Of a stretch of 64,000 nt of DNA, positions 26,253 through 35,022 are shown one piece after another. The position numbers were made by a program, and so were the translations under genes. Within the stretch, counting starts at the first letter, position 1. The number at the start of each line of letters is the position of its first letter. Origin of the DNA: Zoogloea sp. (lineage in GTDB: Bacteria; Pseudomonadota; Gammaproteobacteria; Burkholderiales; Rhodocyclaceae); NCBI GenBank assembly GCA_023150095.1, contig JAKLLO010000004.1, positions 18,907-82,906 on the forward strand. Reading direction: 5' to 3'. The notes under the pieces are model-generated. The model was not told the DNA's origin. It did no database searches and saw only the letters and a list, made by a program, of their open reading frames with translations.

Positions 26253-26357
26253 TCCACCGGTGCAAAGGGCTTCGCATCGCCGCCCCGGGCGACGTATCGT
26301 GATGATGGCGGGACGGCACACGGGCCGGCCCGACATCGACAGGAGGACATCCACAGC

Positions 26358-29240
26358 GTGACCAGACAGACATCGGTGCGCGGCGTCGTGCTGGGCGACG
26401 ACGACACCCATGACGTACGGCGCCAGAAGATGGCCCGCATCATCCTCGATTCCATGTACCAGTTCCTCGGCCTGCTGGACGTGGACGGCACGGTGCTGGA
26501 GATCAACCAGGCCGCGCTCGATGGCGCCGGCCTCAACCTGTCCGACGTGGTCGGCCGGCCCTTCTGGGAGGCCCGCTGGTGGTCGGTGTCGGATGAAGTG
26601 CGCCACCGGGTGCGCGACATGATCGGCGAGGCCCGCGCCGGCCGCTTCGTGCGCTGCGACTTCGAGGTGTATGGCGACCTCCACGGCAGCAAGACCATCG
26701 CCATCGACTTCTCCCTCACCCCCATCCTCGACGACAGCGGCCACGTGGCCTTCCTGCTGCCCGAGGGGCGCAACATCACCGAGAAGATCGCCAACAGCGC
26801 CGAGCTCACCCGCAAGAACGGCGAGCTGCAGGTGGCGCTGGAGAAGCTCAAGGAGATCGACGGCTTCAAGACCAAGTTCTTCGCCAACGTGAGCCACGAG
26901 CTGCGCACCCCGCTCACCCTGATCCTCGGCCCGGTGGACCAGCTCATCCACGAGACCACCGCCCGCACCGAGCGGGAGCGCGCCCGCCTCACCGCCATCA
27001 AGCGCAACGCCCAGTCGCTGCTGCAGCAGGTGAACAACCTGCTCGACCTCGCCCGCATCGACTCCGACCGGATGCCCATGGCCTACGCCCGGGCCAACGT
27101 CACGGCGCTGATCCGCGAGATCGCCGCCGGCTTCGAGGGCGAGGCCGAGGCCCGCGCCATCCGCCTGATGGTGCGCGGCGATGCCGACGCCGAAGGCGAG
27201 CTCTACGCCGACATCGACCGGGCCAAGTTCGTGCGGGTGCTCACCAACCTGCTCTCCAACGCCTTCAAGTTCACCCCGCCCGGCGGGCGCATCGGCTGCA
27301 CCGTGGAGCGCCTCGCCGGCGAGCGCCTGCTCATCAACGTGCAGGACACCGGCCCCGGCGTGCCCGACGCCCTGAAGCAGCACATCTTCGACCGCTTCAC
27401 CCAGGGCGACGAGCAGCTCGGCGCCATCGGCAGCGGGCTGGGGCTCAACATCGTCAAGGAGTTCGTCGAGCTGCACCGGGGCACGGTGGTGGTGCTCGAC
27501 GCCCCCGGCGGCGGCGCGCTGTTCCAGCTCGAGCTGCCCCTGCAGGCCCCGGACGGCGCCTACGTGCGCAGCGGCAGCGCCCCGCCGCCCGCCGCCCTGC
27601 CCGCCGACGCCGCCGCGCCGGCCCTCCACGCGCCCGAGCTCGCCCCGACGCTGGCCTTCCGCCCCGGCCAGCCGCGGGTGCTGGTGGTGGAGGACAACCC
27701 GGACCTGCGCCACTTCCTCCACGACGTGCTGGTGGACGAATACAACGTCACCCTCGAGGAAGACGGCGACGACGGGATCAAAGCCGCCCTCGCCGACCCG
27801 CCGGACCTCATCGTCACCGACCTGATGATGCCCCGCTGCGACGGCGAGACCTTCCTGCGCACCCTGCGCAGCCGGCCGGACTTCCCCAACGTGCCGGCGC
27901 TGGTGCTCTCGGCCCGCGCCGACGACGCGCTGCGCGAACGCCTGCTCGAAGAGCTCGCCCAGGACTACCTCACCAAACCCTTCTCGCCCCAGGAGCTGCG
28001 CGCCCGGGTGCACAACCTCGTCACCGTCAAGCGCACGGTGGACATCCTGCAGAAAGAGCTGCAGACCCAGGCCTCGGACATCTGGGAGCTCACCGCCGGC
28101 CTCGTCGAGAGCCGCAAATCCCTGCAGCGCAGCTTCACCGCCTTGCAGGTGGCCGACCGCCGCTGGCTCGGGCTGTACGAGAACACCGCCGTCGGCATCG
28201 CGCTGGCCGACCGGGACGGCCGCATCCTCTCCGCCAACCCGGCCCTGCAGCACATGCTCGGCTACGGGCCGGACGACATCGCCGGCGTGTCGCTGATCGC
28301 CATCACCGAAGCCTCCGAGCGCGCCACCACCGCGCGCAACGTGCACGGCCTTGTCGATGGCGAGCTGCCGGCCTACCACACGCAAAAGCGCTACGAGCGG
28401 CGCGGCGGCGGCTACCTGTGGGCCAACGTGTCGGCCTCGCGCATCCCGGCGATGGCCGAGGACGGGCCGATGCTGGCGGTGATCGTCGAGGACATCACCT
28501 CGCGGATGGAGGCCGAACGCTCCCTCGCCGCCACGCGGGCCGAGCTCGCGCGGGTGTCGCGCTTCACCGCGATGGGCGAGCTGGTGGCGTCCATCGCCCA
28601 CGAGGTGAATCAACCCCTCGCCGCGGTCATCACCAACAGCCAGGCCGCCCTGCGCTGGCTGTCGCTGGCCACGCCCAACCTCGACGAGGTGGCCGCCGGG
28701 CTGCACCGGGTCAATCGCGACGCCACCCTGGCCGGCGAGGTGATCGCGCGCATCCGCAAGTTCCTGCGGGCCGGCGAGCTCCGCCGCGAGCCTATCGACA
28801 TCGCCCGCCTGCTGGACGAACTGCTGCAGATGCTGCAGGCCATGCTCACCGACAACGGCGTGCAGGTGCGCGTCCACCTGCCCGACCCGCCGCCGGCCTT
28901 CACCGCCGACGCGGTGCAGTTGCAGCAGGTGATCCTCAACCTCATCGTCAATGCGGTGGACGCCCTGCGCGACATGCCCGCCGGCGCCCGCGCGCTGGCG
29001 ATCCTGGTTACCGCCGAACCCACCGGCGGCGTGCGCATCGCGGTGCACGACAGCGGCCCCGGCATCCGCCCCGAGAGCGAGGCGAAGCTCTTCGACGCCT
29101 TCTTCTCCACCAAGCCCGACGGGCTGGGCATGGGCCTCGCCATCAGCCGCTCGATCATCGAGAACCACGGCGGCCGCCTGTGGCTAGACCGCAGCGTGCC
29201 CGGCGGCGCGTGCTTCGTGTTCACGATCCCCGATGCCTGA
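26358..29240 (+). CDS. tmoS: Hybrid sensor kinase TmoS/TodS (PAS-HK-REC-PAS-HK)
   Basis: This 960-residue soluble sensor follows the TodS/TmoS layout: a PAS domain (about residues 35-145), a histidine kinase with ANVSHELRTPLTLILGPVDQL (phospho-His near 180), a receiver with VLVVEDNPDLRHFLHD and phospho-Asp in IVTDLMMP, a second PAS domain (about 620-720) and a second kinase with ASIAHEVNQPLAAVITNSQAALRW. The final HATPase ends GLAISRSIIENHGGRL. No transmembrane segment is visible. The family binds toluene-like ligands directly in the cytoplasm. The start is a GTG with AGGAGG 11 bases upstream, 105 bases after tmoF. It overlaps the first possible start of tmoT. Confidence 0.92.
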   Translation: MTRQTSVRGVVLGDDDTHDVRRQKMARIILDSMYQFLGLLDVDGTVLEINQAALDGAGLNLSDVVGRPFWEARWWSVSDEVRHRVRDMIGEARAGRFVRCDFEVYGDLHGSKTIAIDFSLTPILDDSGHVAFLLPEGRNITEKIANSAELTRKNGELQVALEKLKEIDGFKTKFFANVSHELRTPLTLILGPVDQLIHETTARTERERARLTAIKRNAQSLLQQVNNLLDLARIDSDRMPMAYARANVTALIREIAAGFEGEAEARAIRLMVRGDADAEGELYADIDRAKFVRVLTNLLSNAFKFTPPGGRIGCTVERLAGERLLINVQDTGPGVPDALKQHIFDRFTQGDEQLGAIGSGLGLNIVKEFVELHRGTVVVLDAPGGGALFQLELPLQAPDGAYVRSGSAPPPAALPADAAAPALHAPELAPTLAFRPGQPRVLVVEDNPDLRHFLHDVLVDEYNVTLEEDGDDGIKAALADPPDLIVTDLMMPRCDGETFLRTLRSRPDFPNVPALVLSARADDALRERLLEELAQDYLTKPFSPQELRARVHNLVTVKRTVDILQKELQTQASDIWELTAGLVESRKSLQRSFTALQVADRRWLGLYENTAVGIALADRDGRILSANPALQHMLGYGPDDIAGVSLIAITEASERATTARNVHGLVDGELPAYHTQKRYERRGGGYLWANVSASRIPAMAEDGPMLAVIVEDITSRMEAERSLAATRAELARVSRFTAMGELVASIAHEVNQPLAAVITNSQAALRWLSLATPNLDEVAAGLHRVNRDATLAGEVIARIRKFLRAGELRREPIDIARLLDELLQMLQAMLTDNGVQVRVHLPDPPPAFTADAVQLQQVILNLIVNAVDALRDMPAGARALAILVTAEPTGGVRIAVHDSGPGIRPESEAKLFDAFFSTKPDGLGMGLAISRSIIENHGGRLWLDRSVPGGACFVFTIPDA

Positions 29241-29265
29241 GCCCCCCGCCCGACAGAAAGCCCCC

Positions 29266-29874
29266 ATGGAAACCCCCGACCTCGTCCACGTCGTCGATGA
29301 CGACCTCTCGGTGCGCGAAGCCCTCAGCAGCCTGCTGCGCTCGGTGGGGCTGGCGGTGCGCACCCACGCGTCGGCGGCGGATTTCCTCGCCGCCCCGCGC
29401 GAGCCCGGCGTGGCCTGCCTGGTGCTCGACGTGCGCATGCCCGGCATGACCGGCACCGAGCTGCAGCAGACCCTCGCCCGCGCCGGCGACGACATCCCCA
29501 TCATCTTCATCACCGCCCACGGCGACATCCCCATGGCGGTGCGGGCGATGAAGGAAGGCGCGGCCGAGTTCCTGCCCAAACCCTTCCGCGACGAAGACCT
29601 GCTCGGCGCCATCGACACCGCCCTCACCCGCGCCCGCGCCGCCCGCAAGGAGCACGGCGAGGTGGACGAGATCCGCCGCAAGTACGCCTCCCTCACCGCC
29701 CGCGAGAAGGAGGTGATCGCCTACGTCATCAAGGGCGCCCTCAACAAGCAGGCCGCCGCCGAGCTGGGCGTCACCGAGATGACCGTCAAGGTCCATCGCC
29801 ACAACGTGATGCGCAAGATGGGCGCCGCCTCCATCCCCGACCTGGTGCGCATGATGGAGCGCCTGCAGCCCTGA
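29266..29874 (+). CDS. tmoT: Response regulator TmoT/TodT
   Basis: This 202-residue regulator has an N-terminal receiver (HVVDDDLSVREALSSLLRSVGL, phospho-Asp in LVLDVRMPGMTG, Lys in LPKPFRDED) and a LuxR-type helix-turn-helix (LTAREKEVIAYVIKGALNKQAAAELGVTEMTVKVHRHNVMRKM). The sequence parallels TodT through both domains. It should bind the tod-box-like site upstream of tmoA once phosphorylated by TmoS. I chose the ATG at 29266 because the N-terminus then matches TodT in length; an ATG at 29233, overlapping the tmoS stop, would add 11 residues and also allow coupling. Confidence 0.9.
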   Translation: METPDLVHVVDDDLSVREALSSLLRSVGLAVRTHASAADFLAAPREPGVACLVLDVRMPGMTGTELQQTLARAGDDIPIIFITAHGDIPMAVRAMKEGAAEFLPKPFRDEDLLGAIDTALTRARAARKEHGEVDEIRRKYASLTAREKEVIAYVIKGALNKQAAAELGVTEMTVKVHRHNVMRKMGAASIPDLVRMMERLQP

Positions 29875-29955
29875 GCGCACCCGCGCGCCGATGTCATCCG
29901 GCTGCAACGGGGGCGGCCTAAGCTGGCCGTCCCTCCCACCCATCCGGAGACAGCC

Positions 29956-30537
29956 ATGTACCTCTCGCCCAGCGACATCCAGCACACCCGCATCCACACC
30001 ATCGACAACCTGCACGCCGCCTCCCGCGCCTGGGTCGAGGCCACCGAGCGGCTGTCCGAGCTCGCCCTGCGCGCCGGCCGTCTGGCCCTGGACGAAGGCC
30101 GCGACCAACTCGAAGAGCTCGCCGAAACCCGCAATTTCAGCTTCGACACCCTGCCCCTCGAACGCTTCGCCGAATGGCGCAGCGAATCCGCCGGGCTGGT
30201 GAGCGAATGCTTCGAGATCATCGGCGACGCCCACCAGGCCATGCTGCAGATGGCCAAGGATCAGGTCGCCGTGTTCGACACCGTGCTGCAACGTCAGATG
30301 GACCGCGCCGCCCTCTCCGCCGACGCCACCGGCGAAGCCCTGATCGACCACGCCCGCGAAGCCCTGCGTCAGGCCGAAACCGGCTTCAACGGCTTTGCCG
30401 ATGCCGCCGCCCAGGGCGCCGATCTGGTCGAGGAGCAGGTGCGTCAGGTGTCCGAAGCCCTCGCCGGCGACGCCGACCCGGCCGAGAAGACCGAGGTGGC
30501 GCCCCCCGCCCGCAGCCGCCGCACCCGCGCGGGCTGA
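29956..30537 (+). CDS. Phasin-like helical protein
   Basis: This 193-residue protein is almost wholly amphipathic helix, with segments such as ERLSELALRAGRLALDEGRDQLEELAE and MLQMAKDQVAVFDTVLQRQMDRAA. It ends in a basic, flexible tail (PARSRRTRAG). Composition, length and the AFNGFADAAAQGADLVEEQ-like stretch suit the phasin family that coats polyhydroxyalkanoate granules, but there is no unmistakable motif and no pha gene nearby. It follows tmoT by 81 bases with CGGAGACA before the ATG and may be transcribed alone. Confidence 0.55.
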   Translation: MYLSPSDIQHTRIHTIDNLHAASRAWVEATERLSELALRAGRLALDEGRDQLEELAETRNFSFDTLPLERFAEWRSESAGLVSECFEIIGDAHQAMLQMAKDQVAVFDTVLQRQMDRAALSADATGEALIDHAREALRQAETGFNGFADAAAQGADLVEEQVRQVSEALAGDADPAEKTEVAPPARSRRTRAG

Positions 30538-30619
30538 TCCCCACGGCGTTCCTGGCGCTAAAATCACAGCCTTTGGCAGGCGGCGCCCCGCCCCTGCCGG
30601 GTCACTCGCCAGGAACGCC

Positions 30620-31453
30620 ATGAACGCCCCCACCCCCACCCAACAGGCCCTCTACCAGGCCCGCTACGGCTCGCCCGAAGCGGCAGTGCCCGCCGCCGGC
30701 TCGCCGATCATCGACCACCTGCTGGCCCACCGCTCGGTGCGCGCCTACCTGCCCGATCCGGTCTCGGATGACCAGCTGGCCGCCATCGTGGCCGCCGCGC
30801 AGTCGGCCGCCAGCTCCTCCAACCTGCACGCCTGGAGCGTCGTCGCGGTGCGCGACCCGGAGCGCAAGGCGCGCCTCTCCATCATGGCCGGCGACCAGCC
30901 CCACATCCGCCAGGCCCCGCTGTTCCTCGTCTGGCTGGCCGATCTCGCCCGCCTCGAACAGGTCGCCACCACCGCCGGCGAAGCCCACGCCGCGCTGGAT
31001 TACCTGGAGATGCTGCAAGTGGGCTTCATTGACGCCTCGCTGGCCGCCCAGAACGCCGTGACCGCCGCCGAATCCCTCGGACTTGGCACCGTCTACATCG
31101 GCGGCATCCGCAATCAGCCCGAAAACGTGGCCGCCGAGCTGCAGTTGCCGCCCCGCACCGTGGCGGTGTTCGGTCTGTGCGTCGGCACGCCCGACCCCGC
31201 CCAGCCGGCAGCCGTCAAACCGCGCCCGGCACAGTCCGTCGTGCTGCACCACGAGACCTACTCCCTCCCGGCTCAGGCCAAAGGCCTCGCCGAATACGAC
31301 GGCGCCATGACCGCCTTCTACGCCAGCCAGGGCATGAAGGTCCGCGGCACCTGGTCCAACCACTCCGCCAAGCGCATCCGCGACGCCGCCGCCCTCACCG
31401 GCCGCGACCGCCTCGTCGAAGCCCTCAAGGCCCGGGGCTTCCCGCTCAAGTAA
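30620..31453 (+). CDS. NfsA-family NADPH-dependent flavin nitroreductase
   Basis: This 277-residue FMN protein has HRSVRAYLPDPVSDDQLAAIVAAAQSAASSSNLHAWSVV at the start, LGLGTVYIGGIRN in the middle, and FGLCVGTP followed by a Pro/Arg-rich linker and LAEYDGAMTAFYASQ. This is the NfsA/Frp (oxygen-insensitive, NADPH-using) layout, with an extended C-terminus. It reduces nitro groups, quinones or flavins; the native substrate is unknown. The ATG at 30620 follows CCAGGAACGCC. The track ORF starts earlier, overlapping the phasin-like gene in another frame. The 21-bp repeat array starts right after its stop. Confidence 0.85.
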   Translation: MNAPTPTQQALYQARYGSPEAAVPAAGSPIIDHLLAHRSVRAYLPDPVSDDQLAAIVAAAQSAASSSNLHAWSVVAVRDPERKARLSIMAGDQPHIRQAPLFLVWLADLARLEQVATTAGEAHAALDYLEMLQVGFIDASLAAQNAVTAAESLGLGTVYIGGIRNQPENVAAELQLPPRTVAVFGLCVGTPDPAQPAAVKPRPAQSVVLHHETYSLPAQAKGLAEYDGAMTAFYASQGMKVRGTWSNHSAKRIRDAAALTGRDRLVEALKARGFPLK

Positions 31454-31458
31454 GCCGG

Positions 31459-31725
31459 TGAATCCCTCACGCAAGGCTGCGAATGCTTCGCGCAGCCTTG
31501 CGAATCCTTCTCTCAGCCCTGAGATTGCTTTTCTCACCTATGAGATTGCCTCTTTCAGCCCTGAGATTGCTTCTCCCACCCCTGAGATTGCTTCTCTCAC
31601 CCCTGAGCTTGCTTCTCTCACCCCTGAGCTTGCTTCTCTCACCCCTGCGATTGCTTCACGCAGCCGTGCACATGTCTCTCGCAGGCCTGCGAATCGTTCT
31701 CGCAAGCTTGCGAATGCCATTCGCA
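31459..31725. repeat. 21-bp tandem array of near-palindromes with covarying arms
   Basis: Twelve units, each beginning with TG, start at exactly 21-bp intervals from 31478 to 31709, preceded by one degenerate unit at 31459. Each unit has the form TGNNN-N7-NNNCA plus a 4-bp linker, usually CC-CC or GC. The arms change together: central units read TGAGA...TCTCA, outer units read TGCGA...TCGCA, and the last is TGCGAAT-GCC-ATTCGCA. Because 21 is a multiple of three, frames stay open on both strands and give heptapeptide repeats such as SLTPELA (plus) or GVREAIS (minus); I do not think these are real genes. The array fills the gap between two plus-strand genes. The remaining 67 bases before the asparaginase gene show nothing clear. 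Confidence 0.9.
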
Positions 31726-31792
31726 GCCCACGCAAGGTCGAACCTCGGCGCCCCACGCATCCCCCCCATCCACGCACACCACCCCCACGACC

Positions 31793-32698
31793 ATGATCCA
31801 TCTCATCGCCACCGGCGGCACCATCGCCGGCGAAGCTGATCCGGAATCCGGCGGCGCCCGCTACCGGGCCGGCGTGCGCCCCGTGGGCGCCCTGCTGGCC
31901 GCCGTGCCGGGCCTCGACGCCTTCGACCTCTCCGCCGAGCAGGTGCTCGCCCTCGACAGCAAGGACATGACGCCCGACGGCTGGCTGACGATCCTCGCCG
32001 CGGTGCGCCGGGCGCTGGATGATCCGGCAACGGATGGCATGGTGATCCTCCACGGCACCGATACGCTCGAAGAAACCGCGTATTTCCTGCAGCTCACCGT
32101 GCCCGGCGGCAAGCCGGTGGTGCTCACCGGTGCCATGCGCCCGGCCGACCACCCCCAGGCCGACGGCCCGGCCAACCTGCTCGCCGCGGTGCGTCTTGCT
32201 GCCAGCCCGGAGGCCCACGGCAAGGGCGTGCTGGTGGTGATGAACGCCACCGCCCACGCCGCCCGCCATCTGGTGAAAGCCCGCACCACCGGGCTCGACG
32301 CCTTCGAATCCGCCATCGACTGGACCGATGCCCGGCCCGACGGCCGCTTTGCCGATCTCGCCGCCGATGCCCTCCCGCGGGTGGACATCCTGCCCGGCTA
32401 CGCCGGCGCGCCCGCCGGGCTGATCGACGCCTGCGTGGCCGAGGGCGCAAGGGGACTGGTGCTGGCCCTCACCGGCCACGGCAGCGTGCCGTCGGCGTGG
32501 TTGCCGGCGCTGAGCCGGGCGCGGGAGAAAGGGGTGGTGATCGTCCGGGCCAGCCGCTGCGCCGGGCCGGTGATCCGCAACGCCAACGCCGACGACGACG
32601 TCGAAGGCTGGCTCACCGCCGGCAGCCTGCCGCCACCCAAGGCCCGCATCGCGCTGATGCTGGCCCTGGCCAGCAAACGCCCCCTCGCGGCGGACTGA
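31793..32698 (+). CDS. L-asparaginase family protein
   Basis: This 301-residue enzyme of the bacterial-type asparaginase family hydrolyses asparagine (or a related amide) to the acid and ammonia. The first active-site Thr is in MIHLIATGGTIAG and the second in VILHGTDTLEETAY; LTGAMRPAD follows. There is no signal peptide, so it is cytosolic. It lies directly downstream of the 21-bp array, and its stop is 5 bases from the convergent Kef-type transporter gene. Confidence 0.87.
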   Translation: MIHLIATGGTIAGEADPESGGARYRAGVRPVGALLAAVPGLDAFDLSAEQVLALDSKDMTPDGWLTILAAVRRALDDPATDGMVILHGTDTLEETAYFLQLTVPGGKPVVLTGAMRPADHPQADGPANLLAAVRLAASPEAHGKGVLVVMNATAHAARHLVKARTTGLDAFESAIDWTDARPDGRFADLAADALPRVDILPGYAGAPAGLIDACVAEGARGLVLALTGHGSVPSAWLPALSRAREKGVVIVRASRCAGPVIRNANADDDVEGWLTAGSLPPPKARIALMLALASKRPLAAD

Positions 32699-32703
32699 CG
32701 CCC

Positions 32704-34497
32704 TCAGGCGCCGGCCACCTTGGCCGGACGCGCCTTCTTCGCAAAGGCCTCGCGGGCTTCCTCGAGGATCTGCACGAGCTCGTCGCGGGCTTCCTTGGAC
32801 GACTGGATGAGCTTGCCCTCGTCGTGGTCGATGGCCTGCTGACGGGCCAGCACCTCGGCGTCATGGCGGGCAAAGCGGGTCACCATCTGATCCACCAGCG
32901 CCGGCGGCTCGTGGAGGAGCTCCAGCGTCCACCGGGCCATCTCGAGGCTCGACGGCAGGGCCTCGCGGATCTGCCGCTCGATGCCCATGTCCATCAGCCG
33001 GCTGGCGTGGAAGCGGTTGCGGGCCCGGGCCACGATCTGCACATCGGGAAAATGCTTCTTCACCAGCTCGGCGGTGCGCAGCGACGCCTCCACGTCGTCG
33101 ATGGCCAGCACGAAGACCTTGGCCTCGCCCACCTGGGCAGCGTGGAGCAGATCGAGGTGGGCCGCGTCGCCGTAGAACACCTTGAAGCCGAACTTGCGCA
33201 CGGTTTCCACCTGCCCGGCGTCGGCGTCCAGCGCGGTGAAGCGGATGCCCCGCGCCAGCAGCAGCCGGCCCACCACCTGCCCGACCCGGCCGAAACCGGC
33301 GATCACCACGTCGCTCGCCTCGGAGGGCATCTGGTCGTAAGCCTTGGGCGGCCGCCGGCCCGCCTCGCGCCGGGCCAGCCAGTCACCAAACATCAGCAGG
33401 AGCGGCGACACCGCCATCGACAGGGCCACCACCAGGGTCAGCTTGTCGGCCTGCACCTCGCCCAGCACCTTGAACGACTGAGCCGCGTCGAACAGCACGA
33501 AGGCAAACTCGCCGCCCTGGGCCAGCGCCAGGGCCAGCATCCGCGAACCCAGCTTGGGCCCACCCACCAGCCGGCGCAGGCCGTACAGCACCACGACCTT
33601 GATCATCACCAGCCCGGCGGTGAGGCCGAGGATCTGCCACGGAAATTTAACTAGCAGGGTGAGGTTGGTGGACATCCCCACCGCCATGAAGAACAGCCCC
33701 AGCAGCAAGCCCTGGAAGGGCGCGATGGACGCCTCCAGCTCGTGACGGAACTCCGAATCGGCCAGCAGCACGCCGGCGATGAACGCACCCAGCGACATGG
33801 ACAGCCCGCCCGCCTGCATCAGCAGCGCCAGCCCCAGCACCGTCACCAGCGCCGCGGCGGTGAACATCTCCCGGCTATTGACCCGCGCCACGTGGCGGAA
33901 CAGCAGATCGAGGAGCGGCCGCCCCACCACCACCACCGCCACCAGCAGCCCCAGGCCCACCGCCGGATGGGTGAGCGCGGTGGGCTTGCCGGTGCCGAAG
34001 AGGGGAATCAGCGCCAGCAGCGGAATCACCGACAGATCCTGGAACAGCAGGATCGCGAAGGCCTCGCGCCCGTAACGGGTGGATAGCTCGCGCCGCTCGG
34101 CGAGGGTGGGCAGCACGAAGGCCGTGGACGACAGGGCCAGGATGATCCCCACCAGCGCCGCCGCCGACAGCGACAGGCCCGTGTACAAGCCCGCCGCCGC
34201 CAGCGCCGCCGCCACCCCGAAGAGCTGCATCGCCCCCAGCCCGAACACCGACTTGCGCAGCGCCCACAGGCGCGACGGCTTGAGCTCCAGCCCGATCACG
34301 AAGAGCAGCAGCACCACGCCCAGCTCGGCGGTATGGAGCAGGTTGTCCGGATCGCGCACGAGCTTCACACCGTAGGGGCCGATGAGCATGCCCACCGCCA
34401 GATAGCCGAGCACCGTGCCCAGCCCGGCGCGCTTGAAAAGCGGCACGAAAAGCACGGAAGCCAGCAGCAGGGCGGCGAATGTCGTCAGGGATTGCAT
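32704..34497 (-). CDS. Kef-type K+/H+ antiporter (CPA2 with RCK domain)
   Basis: This 597-residue inner-membrane protein has an N-terminal CPA2 exchanger region of 12 or so helices (GTVLGYLAVGMLIGPYGVKLV, LLLFVIGLELKPSRLW, ILALSSTAFVLPTLAE, LLFQDLSVIPLLALIPLFG) and a cytosolic TrkA-N/RCK domain starting at DVVIAGFGRVGQVVGRLLL. The RCK Rossmann motif GFGRVG binds a nucleotide or glutathione ligand in KefB and KefC. It probably exports K+ in exchange for protons under electrophile stress. The charged C-terminal tail (AREAFAKKARPAKVAGA) is variable. Confidence 0.9.
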   Translation of the reverse strand: MQSLTTFAALLLASVLFVPLFKRAGLGTVLGYLAVGMLIGPYGVKLVRDPDNLLHTAELGVVLLLFVIGLELKPSRLWALRKSVFGLGAMQLFGVAAALAAAGLYTGLSLSAAALVGIILALSSTAFVLPTLAERRELSTRYGREAFAILLFQDLSVIPLLALIPLFGTGKPTALTHPAVGLGLLVAVVVVGRPLLDLLFRHVARVNSREMFTAAALVTVLGLALLMQAGGLSMSLGAFIAGVLLADSEFRHELEASIAPFQGLLLGLFFMAVGMSTNLTLLVKFPWQILGLTAGLVMIKVVVLYGLRRLVGGPKLGSRMLALALAQGGEFAFVLFDAAQSFKVLGEVQADKLTLVVALSMAVSPLLLMFGDWLARREAGRRPPKAYDQMPSEASDVVIAGFGRVGQVVGRLLLARGIRFTALDADAGQVETVRKFGFKVFYGDAAHLDLLHAAQVGEAKVFVLAIDDVEASLRTAELVKKHFPDVQIVARARNRFHASRLMDMGIERQIREALPSSLEMARWTLELLHEPPALVDQMVTRFARHDAEVLARQQAIDHDEGKLIQSSKEARDELVQILEEAREAFAKKARPAKVAGA

Positions 34498-34665
34498 GAT
34501 GGAAAAACGGAAGGCAGCGTGGAGCGTTCAAGTCTCTCACAAAGCGCCGCGGCAATTCGAAATGGAAGGATCCGGAAACAATCGGGCCGCCAGCTGCCAA
34601 CTCCGTCACGCAAATCCGGGCAGCCCCGTCCGGGGCGGTGTCGCCCGGCTTTACACCGCCCGCCA

Positions 34666-35004
34666 GGCGCCCTGATCGAGACCATCGACAACTCCCAGGG
34701 CACCGAGAATGCCGAGTTCCTGGCCTTCCTGCCCGAGCTCAACGCCGGCCTGGAGAGCTACATCGGCGCTGGTTACGACACCATCTCGGTGCGCCTGCTG
34801 TTCGGCTGCTTCGGCGGCACGACGAACGGCAATGGTGCCGGCTACCTGAGCGGCGGTGGCGAGACCACCAACTGCGACAGCGGCGGCTTTGGCGACGTCT
34901 TCATCCTCGCCGGCGAGGCGATGCGCGAAACACCCGAGCCGTCCGTCCTCACCCTCGCCGCTCTCGGGCTCCTCAGCGCGGCCTGGCTGCGTCGCCGCGA
35001 CTGA
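34666..35004 (+). pseudogene. C-terminal remnant of a PEP-CTERM-sorted protein
   Basis: The frame ends in ETPEPSVLTLAALGLLSAAWLRRRD, a textbook PEP-CTERM sorting tail (PEP, a hydrophobic helix, then an Arg cluster). The preceding 90 residues (IETIDNSQGTENAEFLAFLP ... GGFGDVFILAGEAM) look like a secreted acidic or neutral domain. There is no ATG, GTG or TTG start or signal peptide upstream in frame, and coding character begins abruptly near 34650, so the 5' part appears deleted. The rest of the gap (34498-34665) shows no gene. An intact version would be exported and anchored by exosortase. Confidence 0.65.
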
Positions 35005-35022
35005 GCTGATCCGCGCCCGGGC

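Noticed and set aside
24123-29168. 1681-residue minus-strand ORF opposite tmoE, tmoF and tmoS
   Set aside because: It mirrors three well-supported plus-strand genes; GC-rich codon use leaves the antisense frame open. The product is low-complexity Gly/Val/Ala/His/Leu sequence with no recognisable domain.
31458-31839. Repeat-protein ORFs across the 21-bp array (SLTPELA or LLLSPLS heptads on plus, REAISGV on minus)
   Set aside because: Several frames on both strands are open at once because the unit is 21 bp. None has a convincing start and ribosome site, and the palindromic covariation explains the pattern better.
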